A DNA stretch of 64,000 nucleotides from Bacteroidota bacterium (lineage in GTDB: Bacteria; Bacteroidota; Bacteroidia; Sphingobacteriales; Sphingobacteriaceae): positions 48,608 through 112,607 of the forward strand of contig JABDBM010000003.1 of NCBI GenBank assembly GCA_013288685.1, in the 5' to 3' direction. The translations under genes and the position numbers were made by a program. The notes beneath the pieces are model-generated. The model was given only the letters and a program-made list of their open reading frames with translations. It did not search any database and had not been told where the DNA came from. Positions 16,324 to 23,762 of the stretch are shown piece by piece; the first letter of the stretch is position 1; every line of letters starts with the position of its first letter.

Positions 16324-16686
16324 ATGCCATCGATAATCGAATTTTGCCGTGAATTACGTCAGCGCGAAACGCCTGCGGAAAAATTATTATGGCAACACCT
16401 TCGCAATCGAAAGTTTTATGGTCGGAAATTCCTGCGGCAACACCCTATTTGGGTTGAGAATACGTTCGGCAAATATTTGTATTACATCCCTGATTTTTAT
16501 TGCCACGAAGCGAAATTGGTGATAGAAGCTGATGGGCCGATTCACTTGCTGAAAAAGGACTATGACAAAAATCGGGACGCGGTACTGAACGCACTGGGAT
16601 TAACTATAGTTAGATTCGACAACGATGAAATTCTTAATGATTTGCAGATGGTTCTGGATAAGATAAAGAACCTTCTGGAAAGCTGA
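16324..16686 (+). CDS. DUF559 / Vsr-like endonuclease domain protein
   Basis: The 120-residue protein is a compact DUF559 protein of the PD-(D/E)XK nuclease superfamily. Hallmarks are TPAEKLLWQHLRNRKFYGRK, then YIPDFYC with Asp57, and LVIEADGPIH with Glu68 and Asp70 as the likely metal site, then LNALGLTIVRFDNDEIL. Members resemble Vsr mismatch endonuclease; biological roles are mostly unknown. I start at the ATG at 16324 because the open frame upstream runs through repeat DNA. The gene sits between repeat units, 84 bp after one and 14 bp before the next, the same family as the one carrying the IS. Confidence 0.88.
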   Translation: MPSIIEFCRELRQRETPAEKLLWQHLRNRKFYGRKFLRQHPIWVENTFGKYLYYIPDFYCHEAKLVIEADGPIHLLKKDYDKNRDAVLNALGLTIVRFDNDEILNDLQMVLDKIKNLLES

Positions 16687-16699
16687 CTTCGCCCCGATA

Positions 16700-16842
16700 G
16701 TTGACTCACCCCCTGTCGTCGCTTCGCTCGACATCCCCCTCTCTACTGCGTAGAGAGGGGGAAAAATGCAGGGTGGAATGCAGCTTCCCCCTCTTTGCGC
16801 AGCAGAGAGGGGTGCCGGCGAAGCCCGGCGGGGTGAGTTAAC
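16700..16842. repeat. Fourth double-hairpin repeat unit
   Basis: It starts 14 bp after the DUF559 stop, runs from GTTGACTCACCCC to GGGGTGAGTTAAC, and contains both inner hairpins. Its left arm (CTGTCGTCGCTTCGCTCGACAT) matches the unit at 15774 more than the other two. Confidence 0.9.
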
Positions 16843-16979
16843 TACGCTGGGCAAGGTTAGCATCTGGATAACGATTACAACAAATTTAAGTAGTTGCACT
16901 GGATGATGTGGTGACAGTGTTTTGTCAGTGATTGGGTACAGGCAGGTACAAACCAAGGGCCATCGGCCCGAACGATGTT

Positions 16980-17007
16980 ATTTCCACGGGTTAAAACCCG
17001 TGGAAAT
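16980..17007. repeat. Near-perfect 28-bp palindrome
   Basis: ATTTCCACGGGTT-AA-AACCCGTGGAAAT has 13-bp perfect arms. A partly matching second copy (GATTTCCACGGGTTAAAA...) begins at 17150. Confidence 0.9.
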
Positions 17008-17149
17008 TGACAAACAAACACAAGAGTGCCATCGGCACGACCCATGTTTTTGCCTAAATCCAGGTATCGTCAATTCATTCGAACAATGTATATCACGCTT
17101 TGATGATATGGGCCGAACCTACGGTTCTCCATCTGTTTTTCCATGGCTG

Positions 17150-17207
17150 ATTTCCACGGGTTAAAATCCGCGGCTACAAGATTGATCGAGGCTACGCCTC
17201 TTTTTTT
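17150..17207. repeat. Second palindrome copy plus terminator-like hairpin
   Basis: TTTCCACGGGTTAAAATCCGCGG is a decayed copy of the 16980 palindrome, followed by GAGGC-TAC-GCCTC and seven T at 17188-17207, which looks like an intrinsic terminator on the plus strand. The remaining bases to 17545 hold no gene I can support. Confidence 0.55.
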
Positions 17208-17545
17208 CTCAAAAATTTACTGTTAAAAAGCATGGAACGCCTGACTGTCAGTTAGTTTCGTAGTCACTGTTGGGTATTAATTCAAATAGCTATTGATTAT
17301 CAGCCACTTAGCTAAATTAAATCAAAATAAAAAATTAAACACCTGATAATGAGTATATTTCAAAATCAAGTAAGTGTTCCAAAATGTAAAAGTGGAACGC
17401 TTGCCTGCATCGGGTAATCCCCCTAACCCGCTCGCCCACCCCCGTTATTCCCACAAATACCCAACGATAGCCCGTAAAAATCACGTTGCAACATCCACTT
17501 TTCCCAAAAAAGCTTGTAACTTCAAATCCTCTTAAGCAACTAACT

Positions 17546-18190
17546 ATGGAAGACGACAAAAGCCTCTTAAAGCCCCAACAGGGGCTCCACCCGGAGGATA
17601 ATTCGCGACGCAATTTCCTGAAGCAATCAACCCTGTTAACTGCTGTGGCGCTTACGCCCGTTGCGGCCGTTAAAGCTGCCGAAAGCCACATGGACGAAAA
17701 AATAGCCGAAGCCTTTGAAAAGCTGCCGCTAAAAATGGAAGTGAACGGCGTGGCCAAAAGCTTACAGGTGGAACCGCGTGCCACCCTGCTGGATATCCTG
17801 CGCGAACAGCTTGACCTTACCGGCACCAAAAAGGGCTGTGATCATGGTCAGTGTGGCGCCTGCACCGTGCATGTGGACGGTCACCGTGTAAACTCCTGCC
17901 TCACGCTGGGCATTATGGTAAACGGCAAAAAGATCACCACCATAGAAGGTCTGGCCAAAGGCGACGACCTGCACCCCATGCAGGAAGCCTTCCTGAAACA
18001 CGACGGCTTCCAGTGCGGCTATTGCACACCGGGACAAATCATGTCGGCCGTGGCCTGTATCCGCGAGGGTCATGCCAATTCCGAAATGGAGATTCGCGAA
18101 TACATGAGCGGCAACATCTGCCGTTGCGGGGCCTATCCCAACATCGTAAACGCCATACAGGAAGTTAAGGAAGGAGGAATTGCCGTATGA
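17546..18190 (+). CDS. Tat-exported [2Fe-2S] subunit of molybdenum hydroxylase (PaoA-like)
   Basis: The 214-residue protein starts with a twin-arginine signal (NSRRNFLKQS at 19-28, hydrophobic to about 45), as in periplasmic PaoA/YagT. A plant-type ferredoxin cluster is bound by Cys98, 103, 106 and 118 (GCDHGQCGACTV). The second [2Fe-2S] is bound by Cys157, 160, 192 and 194 (CGYCTPGQ and CRCGAY). It passes electrons from the Mo site towards FAD. An upstream in-frame ATG at 17486 would bury the Tat signal, so 17546 is preferred. Its stop overlaps the next start (ATGA), so the two are translationally coupled. Confidence 0.93.
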   Translation: MEDDKSLLKPQQGLHPEDNSRRNFLKQSTLLTAVALTPVAAVKAAESHMDEKIAEAFEKLPLKMEVNGVAKSLQVEPRATLLDILREQLDLTGTKKGCDHGQCGACTVHVDGHRVNSCLTLGIMVNGKKITTIEGLAKGDDLHPMQEAFLKHDGFQCGYCTPGQIMSAVACIREGHANSEMEIREYMSGNICRCGAYPNIVNAIQEVKEGGIAV

Positions 18191-19167
18191 AACAGTTTCA
18201 ATACATCCGCCCCGCCACACAGCAAAACGTGCTGGATGCCATCACCAAGTCCGGCACAAAAATCATCGCCGGCGGCACCAACCTGGTGGACCTGATGAAG
18301 CGCGGCGTTACCGCCCCCGATAAACTGGTGGATATAAACCATCTGCCGCTAAAAGGTATAACGCCAACAAAATCCGGATTACATATAGGCGCATTGGCGC
18401 TAAACAGCGTTGTTTCAGAAAATGCGTTGGTGCTGCAAAAGCACCCGCTGTTGTCGCTGGCACTAAAAGCCGGGGCATCGCCGCAGCTGCGCAACATGGC
18501 CACCGTTGGCGGCAATATGATGCAACGCACCCGTTGCACCTATTTTTATGATACCACCATGCCCTGCAACAAGCGGGAACCGGGAACCGGCTGCGGCGCT
18601 ATGGAGGGCTATAACCGCATGCATGCCATTTTCGGCGCAAGTCAGCAATGTATTGCCGTACACCCCAGCGATATGTGCGTGGGCTTAGCAGCCCTGGATG
18701 CCGTGGTGATCATTGCCGGTAAAAAAGGCGAAAGGCGTATCCCATTTGTTGATTTCCACCGCCTGCCCGAAGATCATCCGGAAACGGATAACCACCTGGC
18801 CAAAGATGAGCTGATTGTAGGTGTAGAGATTCCCGATAATAACTTCGCCAAAAACAGCTACTACCTAAAAGTGCGCGACAGGCAATCTTATGCCTTTGCC
18901 CTGGTATCGGTAGCAGCAGCGCTGGACATCAGCGGCGGCCTCATCAAACAGGCGCGGTTGGCTATGGGCGGCGTGGCGCATAAGCCATGGCGCTTGTACG
19001 ATGCCGAGAAATCGCTGGTGGGCAAGGCCCCAACCGAAGAAAACTTTAAAGTGGCTGCACAAATTGCCATGCAAGGCGCAAAGGCTTACGAATACAATGC
19101 CTTTAAACTAAAACTGGCCCCCGCAAGCATCAGCGAAGCGCTGAAACATGCGGCAGGAGTGGTGTAG
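18187..19167 (+). CDS. FAD-binding subunit of molybdenum hydroxylase (PaoB-like)
   Basis: The 326-residue protein has the CO-dehydrogenase-flavoprotein-type FAD fold: IIAGGTNLVDLMKRG at 26-40 and LRNMATVGGNMMQR at 101-114 are the two flavin loops. An insertion with Cys117, 127, 136, 155 and 164 resembles the loop holding an extra [4Fe-4S] cluster in PaoB and in 4-hydroxybenzoyl-CoA reductase; that cluster is inferred. It has no signal peptide, consistent with export by hitch-hiking on the Tat-bearing Fe-S subunit. It overlaps the preceding gene by 4 bp. Confidence 0.93.
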   Translation: MKQFQYIRPATQQNVLDAITKSGTKIIAGGTNLVDLMKRGVTAPDKLVDINHLPLKGITPTKSGLHIGALALNSVVSENALVLQKHPLLSLALKAGASPQLRNMATVGGNMMQRTRCTYFYDTTMPCNKREPGTGCGAMEGYNRMHAIFGASQQCIAVHPSDMCVGLAALDAVVIIAGKKGERRIPFVDFHRLPEDHPETDNHLAKDELIVGVEIPDNNFAKNSYYLKVRDRQSYAFALVSVAAALDISGGLIKQARLAMGGVAHKPWRLYDAEKSLVGKAPTEENFKVAAQIAMQGAKAYEYNAFKLKLAPASISEALKHAAGVV

Positions 19168-19178
19168 TTTTTTCTTTT

Positions 19179-19279
19179 GTCATCCTGAGCGCAGCGAAGG
19201 ATCTTCTTCACCATGCCCGCGAACTATGCTAATTAGCCATTGCAGGGCGTAGAAGATTCTTCGCTGCGCTCAGGATGAC
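19179..19279. repeat. Inverted intergenic repeat GTCATCCTGAGC family
   Basis: GTCATCCTGAGCGCAGCGAA at the left and its near complement TTCGCTGCGCTCAGGATGAC at the right form a long hairpin with GATCTTCTTC/GAAGATTC inner arms. It separates the flavin and first Mo-subunit genes and could lower downstream expression. Short AATGACCT tandem repeats follow up to the next start codon. Confidence 0.85.
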
Positions 19280-19344
19280 AAATCGCTTTAAGAAATTGCC
19301 CGTATGCCATCAATGACCTAATGACCTAATGACTTAATGACCAA

Positions 19345-21453
19345 ATGACTAACAAAAATGGCTTAACCCGTGTAGACGGTCGGTTAAAAGTAACCGGCGC
19401 TATAAAGTATGCTGCGGAATACAAATTCCCCGGGCTGGTTTATGGCGTGGTGGTAAGCAGCACCATTGCCAAAGGGGAAATCACGGGAATTGATAGCAAG
19501 GCGGCCGAAAAATCGCCGGGGGTAATAGCCGTCATCAGTCATTTAAATGCACCAAAAATTCCGGGGTACGATCGTAAGCCAAACGATTTTGATCCCAATA
19601 TAAAAACCTTTAACGATAGTAAAATTTACTTTTACGGGCAGCCCGTTGCGCTGGTAATTGCCGATAGTTTTGAACGGGCCAAACATGCGGCCACGCTGGT
19701 AAAAGTATCATACCAAAAACAGCAGCAGCAAACCAGTTTAACGGCTAACCTGCAAAACAGCTACAAACCCTGGGGTGATGGCAGCGATTACCTGCGCGGC
19801 GAAGCCAATGCCTACCGCAATGCATCTGTAAAAATTGAGGCCGAATACCATACGCCCATCCACGTACACAACGCCATGGAGCCCTTCGCCATGACGGCCG
19901 TTTGGGATGGCGATAAAATAACTGTATATACCAAGGCCCAGGCCATCAAAAGTATGCAGCAGGACATTATGAATATGTTTAAGCTGCCTATAGAAAACGT
20001 ACAGGTATATTCAAAAGTAATAGGCGGGGCCTTTGGCAGCGGCTCGCCACTATGGCCGTACGCTAAGGCAGCTTTGATAGGTGCAAAAGTGATCAACAAG
20101 CCGCTTAAAGTGGTGATCGACCGCGAGCAGATGTTTACCATGGTGGGCTACCGTTCGCCTGCGGTGCAAAAGATAGGTATGGGCGCTTCCGCGGATGGTA
20201 AGCTGGTTGGGATTACCCACGAAGCAACCGGCGAAACTTCCACTTACCAGCAATTTGGCGAGGGGATCACCGATACCACCAAATTTTTGTACGATTGTCC
20301 CAATGTAAATACCCAATACCGCTTAACGCGGTTGGATTTAAGCACACCCACCTATACCCGCGGTCCGGGTGAAACCACTGGTGTTTTCGCGTTGGAGTGT
20401 GCGGTGGATGAACTGGCTCACGCGCTGAATATGGACCCGCTGGAATTCCGCAAAAAGAATTATGCCGACCACGACCCGGAGGAAAACAAACCCTGGAGCA
20501 GTAAATACCTGGATGAATGTTATTCGCTTGGCGCGGAACATTTTGGCTGGGATAGGCGCAAACAAAAGCCGGCATCAGTAATCGAAAACGGCTGGTTGGT
20601 TGGCTATGGCGTAGGCAGCGGTGCTTATGGCGCAGGCCGTGCCAATTGCAGCGCCAGGGCAAAACTAAGTGCTGATGGTATATTGCTGATCCAAAGTTCC
20701 ACCAGCGACATGGGACCCGGTACCGCGACCGTAATGGTAAAAATAGCCTCGGATATTATTGATATCCCGGTTGAAAATATCCGGTTCGAGCTGGGGAGTT
20801 CGGCGTTACCCGCTGCGCCTGGTGAATATGGTTCCATTACTACCTCGTCGGTGGGTTCGGCGGTGTTTGACACCTGCACCGAATTAAAGGAGAAATTTAA
20901 GCAGATAGCCGGTGGTACTGATAATCCCGACTATCTGAAAATATTAAAAGAACACAACCTGCCCTTCGTGGAGGTTACGCACCACACCTCCGGCCGCGCG
21001 CCTGATGCGGATAAGTATTCGGCGCATGCTTATGTCACCCATTTTGTGGAGGCGCATGTGCATCCGGCTACCGGCATGGTGAAAATTAAAAAGGTGGTGT
21101 CGGCAGTTGATGGTGGCAAGATCCTAAACCCGATAACGGCCCGCAGCCAAATCATTGGCGGCGTAGTATGGGGTATTGGCATGTCGCTTACGGAAGAGGG
21201 CGTGCTGGATCACCGCTATGGCAAATACGTAAATGCCAACCTGGGCGATTACCATGTAGCCACCCATGCCGATGTGCCGCAAATTGAAGTAGTTTTTGTT
21301 GACAAAAAAGACCCTGTTACCAACCCGATGGGCTCAAAAGGCATCGGTGAAGTAGCCATTGTAGGCTTTGCAGCGGCAGTGGCTAATGCGGTGTTTAATG
21401 CAACGGGGATAAGGGTAAGGGATTTGCCGATTACGCCGGATAAATTAATTTGA
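19345..21453 (+). CDS. Molybdopterin-binding subunit, paralogue 1
   Basis: The 702-residue protein is a xanthine-dehydrogenase-family large subunit (PaoC/YagR-like). It opens with GLTRVDGRLKVTGAIKYAAE, the a/b hammerhead domain; the Mo-cofactor loops follow, VIGGAFGSGSPLWP and TRGPGETTGVFALE; the catalytic glutamate is in MGSKGIGEVAIVG near the C-terminus. No signal peptide. It would oxidise aldehydes or N-heterocycles at a Mo-cytosine-dinucleotide site; the substrate is unknown. It is more divergent from the other two copies than they are from each other (for example GSGSPLWP against GSALQVWP and GAALRTWP). Confidence 0.93.
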   Translation: MTNKNGLTRVDGRLKVTGAIKYAAEYKFPGLVYGVVVSSTIAKGEITGIDSKAAEKSPGVIAVISHLNAPKIPGYDRKPNDFDPNIKTFNDSKIYFYGQPVALVIADSFERAKHAATLVKVSYQKQQQQTSLTANLQNSYKPWGDGSDYLRGEANAYRNASVKIEAEYHTPIHVHNAMEPFAMTAVWDGDKITVYTKAQAIKSMQQDIMNMFKLPIENVQVYSKVIGGAFGSGSPLWPYAKAALIGAKVINKPLKVVIDREQMFTMVGYRSPAVQKIGMGASADGKLVGITHEATGETSTYQQFGEGITDTTKFLYDCPNVNTQYRLTRLDLSTPTYTRGPGETTGVFALECAVDELAHALNMDPLEFRKKNYADHDPEENKPWSSKYLDECYSLGAEHFGWDRRKQKPASVIENGWLVGYGVGSGAYGAGRANCSARAKLSADGILLIQSSTSDMGPGTATVMVKIASDIIDIPVENIRFELGSSALPAAPGEYGSITTSSVGSAVFDTCTELKEKFKQIAGGTDNPDYLKILKEHNLPFVEVTHHTSGRAPDADKYSAHAYVTHFVEAHVHPATGMVKIKKVVSAVDGGKILNPITARSQIIGGVVWGIGMSLTEEGVLDHRYGKYVNANLGDYHVATHADVPQIEVVFVDKKDPVTNPMGSKGIGEVAIVGFAAAVANAVFNATGIRVRDLPITPDKLI

Positions 21454-21510
21454 GAAAGTTCATGGTTGATAGTTCATGGCCGCTACAGGCAGTTTTGATA
21501 ATTGAAATAA

Positions 21511-23643
21511 ATGGAAGACAAGATATCAAATAAAAATTCATCCAAGGGCCCGAGCCGCGTCGACGGACGGTTAAAAGTAACCGGAGCAGCAAAATATTCG
21601 GCAGAATATGCTTTGCCGGGGATGGCCTATGGCGTTTTGGTGGGCAGTACCATTACTAAAGGCACCATTACCTCCATCGATACCAAAAAAGCGGAAACGG
21701 CGCCCGGCGTATTGGCGGTGATCAGCCATTTTAATTGCCCGAAAGTTCCGGGTTATGATAGTGCCGATCCTGCCGTTAAGGGGCCGTTAAAGATTTTTCA
21801 CGACAATAAGATCGTCTACAACGGACAACCCATAGCCGTGGTAGTTGCTGACAGCTTTGAGCGGGCATTATTTGCCGCCGCGCTGGTAAAAGCGGAGTAC
21901 AACGCCGAAAAACATCATACCAATTTAAAAGACAACTTAACCAAAGCGGTTGCGCCGCATGATGATGCTGTTTACAGTCGCGGTATGCCCGAAGCCTGGA
22001 AAACTGCGGCGGTAACTGTTGAGCAGGAATATATTTTACCCAGCGAGGTGCATCACCCCATGGAGCTGCATGCCATTATAGCCCGCTGGGACGCTGCCGA
22101 TAAAATCAGTGTTTGGGATAAAACTCAGGGCGTAAAGGATACGCAGAGCAATATTGCCAAACTGTTCGGTATCCCGGTAGATAACGTACAGGTGCATTCA
22201 AAATTTGTAGGCGGCGCCTTTGGGAGCGCCTTGCAGGTTTGGCCGCACGAGGTGGCGGCCATCATTGGCGCAAAGGTGGTTAAACGTCCTGTTAAACTGG
22301 TATTGAGCCGTGCGGATATGGCTACATCGGTGGGCTATCGTCCGCATACCTGGCAAAAAATTGCTATTGGCGCTTCCGCGGATGGCAAGTTAGTAGGCGT
22401 TGTACACGAAGCCGCCGGGCAAACTTCAACTTTCGAAGATTTTGCGGAAGGCCCGTCGGATGTAAGTCGTCAGTTGTATGCCTGTCCCAATGTAAGCACC
22501 AGTAATAAAATGGTTTCGCTGGATATCGGTTCGCCAACCTGGATGCGCGGCCCCGGACCGGCGACCGGTACCTTCGCGCTGGAATCGGCCATGGATGAAT
22601 TATCCTACAAACTGAATATCGACCCAATTGAATTGCGCTTGCGCAATTACGCCGAAACCGATCCTGAAAGCGGCAAACCGTTTTCGGGCAAAAATTTAAA
22701 AGATGCGTACAGATTAGGTGCAGATAATATCGGCTGGAGCGACCGCAGCCAAACACCCGGTTCGGTTACTAAAGATGGCTGGCTGGTAGGTTACGGCATA
22801 TCGGGCGGTGTTTTTGGCGCCGACAGGGAGCCGGTAACACTCACCGCTACCATGATGGCCGACGGCAAGCTCGTTTTGCAAACCGCAGTAAGCGATATTG
22901 GTCCGGGTACGGCAACAGCCATGGTTGCCGTAGCTGCCGAAACGATGGATATGCCTGCGGATAAGATTCGTTTTGACCTTGGCGATTCTGCATTTCCTGC
23001 TGCGCCACAACAGGGCGGGTCAACCATTACTTCCAGCGTTGGCTCGGCCGTGTATATGGCTTGCCGCGATCTGAAGGAAAAATTTCAGCAATTAATTGGC
23101 AACGGAGGCACGGATAAACCCGATTATGCAAAGGTGCTAAAACAACATAACCTACAGCGGCTACAAGTTACTGCCGACTCGAAAGCCGGCAAGGAAGTAG
23201 ATACTTACGCCATGTACTCCTGGTCGGTACATTTTGTTAAAGTATTGGTAAACCCGGCTACCGGGGTGGTTAAACTGGATAAAGTAACTTGCGTAGCCGA
23301 TAATGGCCGCATCATCAGCCCTAAAACAGCCCGCAGCCAGATTATAGGCGGGGCAATTATGGGTATAGGTATGGCGTTAATGGAGGAGGCGGTAATAGAT
23401 GACCGCTACGGCCGGGTAATAAACAGCAATTTTGCCGATTACCATGTGCCCGTTAATGCGGATATTCCGCAGATCGAGGCGCTGTTTGTGAATAAACCTG
23501 ATTATAATATTAACCCTATCGGTGCCAAAGGCATGGGCGAAATATCCCTGATCGGCATGGCCGCCGCAGTGGCCAATGCTGTTTACAATGCAACAGGAAA
23601 ACGCGTAAGGGATTTGCCCATTACGCCGGATAAACTAATTTAA
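21511..23643 (+). CDS. Molybdopterin-binding subunit, paralogue 2
   Basis: The 710-residue protein follows paralogue 1 by 57 bp. The same landmarks are present: GPSRVDGRLKVTGAAKYSAE, FVGGAFGSALQVWPHE, MRGPGPATGTFALE, and the catalytic-Glu segment IGAKGMGEISLIG. It shares the final RVRDLPITPDKLI with both neighbours. Substrate-pocket segments differ between copies, suggesting different aldehyde or heterocycle preferences while using the same Fe-S and FAD partners. That sharing is inference. Confidence 0.93.
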   Translation: MEDKISNKNSSKGPSRVDGRLKVTGAAKYSAEYALPGMAYGVLVGSTITKGTITSIDTKKAETAPGVLAVISHFNCPKVPGYDSADPAVKGPLKIFHDNKIVYNGQPIAVVVADSFERALFAAALVKAEYNAEKHHTNLKDNLTKAVAPHDDAVYSRGMPEAWKTAAVTVEQEYILPSEVHHPMELHAIIARWDAADKISVWDKTQGVKDTQSNIAKLFGIPVDNVQVHSKFVGGAFGSALQVWPHEVAAIIGAKVVKRPVKLVLSRADMATSVGYRPHTWQKIAIGASADGKLVGVVHEAAGQTSTFEDFAEGPSDVSRQLYACPNVSTSNKMVSLDIGSPTWMRGPGPATGTFALESAMDELSYKLNIDPIELRLRNYAETDPESGKPFSGKNLKDAYRLGADNIGWSDRSQTPGSVTKDGWLVGYGISGGVFGADREPVTLTATMMADGKLVLQTAVSDIGPGTATAMVAVAAETMDMPADKIRFDLGDSAFPAAPQQGGSTITSSVGSAVYMACRDLKEKFQQLIGNGGTDKPDYAKVLKQHNLQRLQVTADSKAGKEVDTYAMYSWSVHFVKVLVNPATGVVKLDKVTCVADNGRIISPKTARSQIIGGAIMGIGMALMEEAVIDDRYGRVINSNFADYHVPVNADIPQIEALFVNKPDYNINPIGAKGMGEISLIGMAAAVANAVYNATGKRVRDLPITPDKLI

Positions 23644-23644
23644 T

Positions 23645-23755
23645 TGGTTCACTGGTTCATTAGTTCATTGGTGTCGCTTTCAGAGAATGTTAGGCGACGA
23701 ATTACCCACTAATGAACTTTGCACCAATGAACTAATGAACCATTGAACTAATGAA
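23645..23755. repeat. Inverted repeat GGTTCATTAGTTCATTGG
   Basis: GGTTCACTGGTTCATTAGTT at the left pairs with AATGAACTAATGAACC at the right. The right arm runs into the ATG at 23751. Similar words precede or follow permease genes at about 48860, 54110 and 59275. Confidence 0.8.
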
Positions 23756-23762
23756 CCAACCT

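Noticed and set aside
16600..16956. Minus-strand 118-codon open frame
   Set aside because: It crosses the end of the DUF559 gene and a hairpin repeat; no protein features.
17335..17829. Minus-strand 164-codon open frame over the start of the Fe-S subunit gene
   Set aside because: It is antisense to a clearly recognised gene with cluster-binding cysteines.
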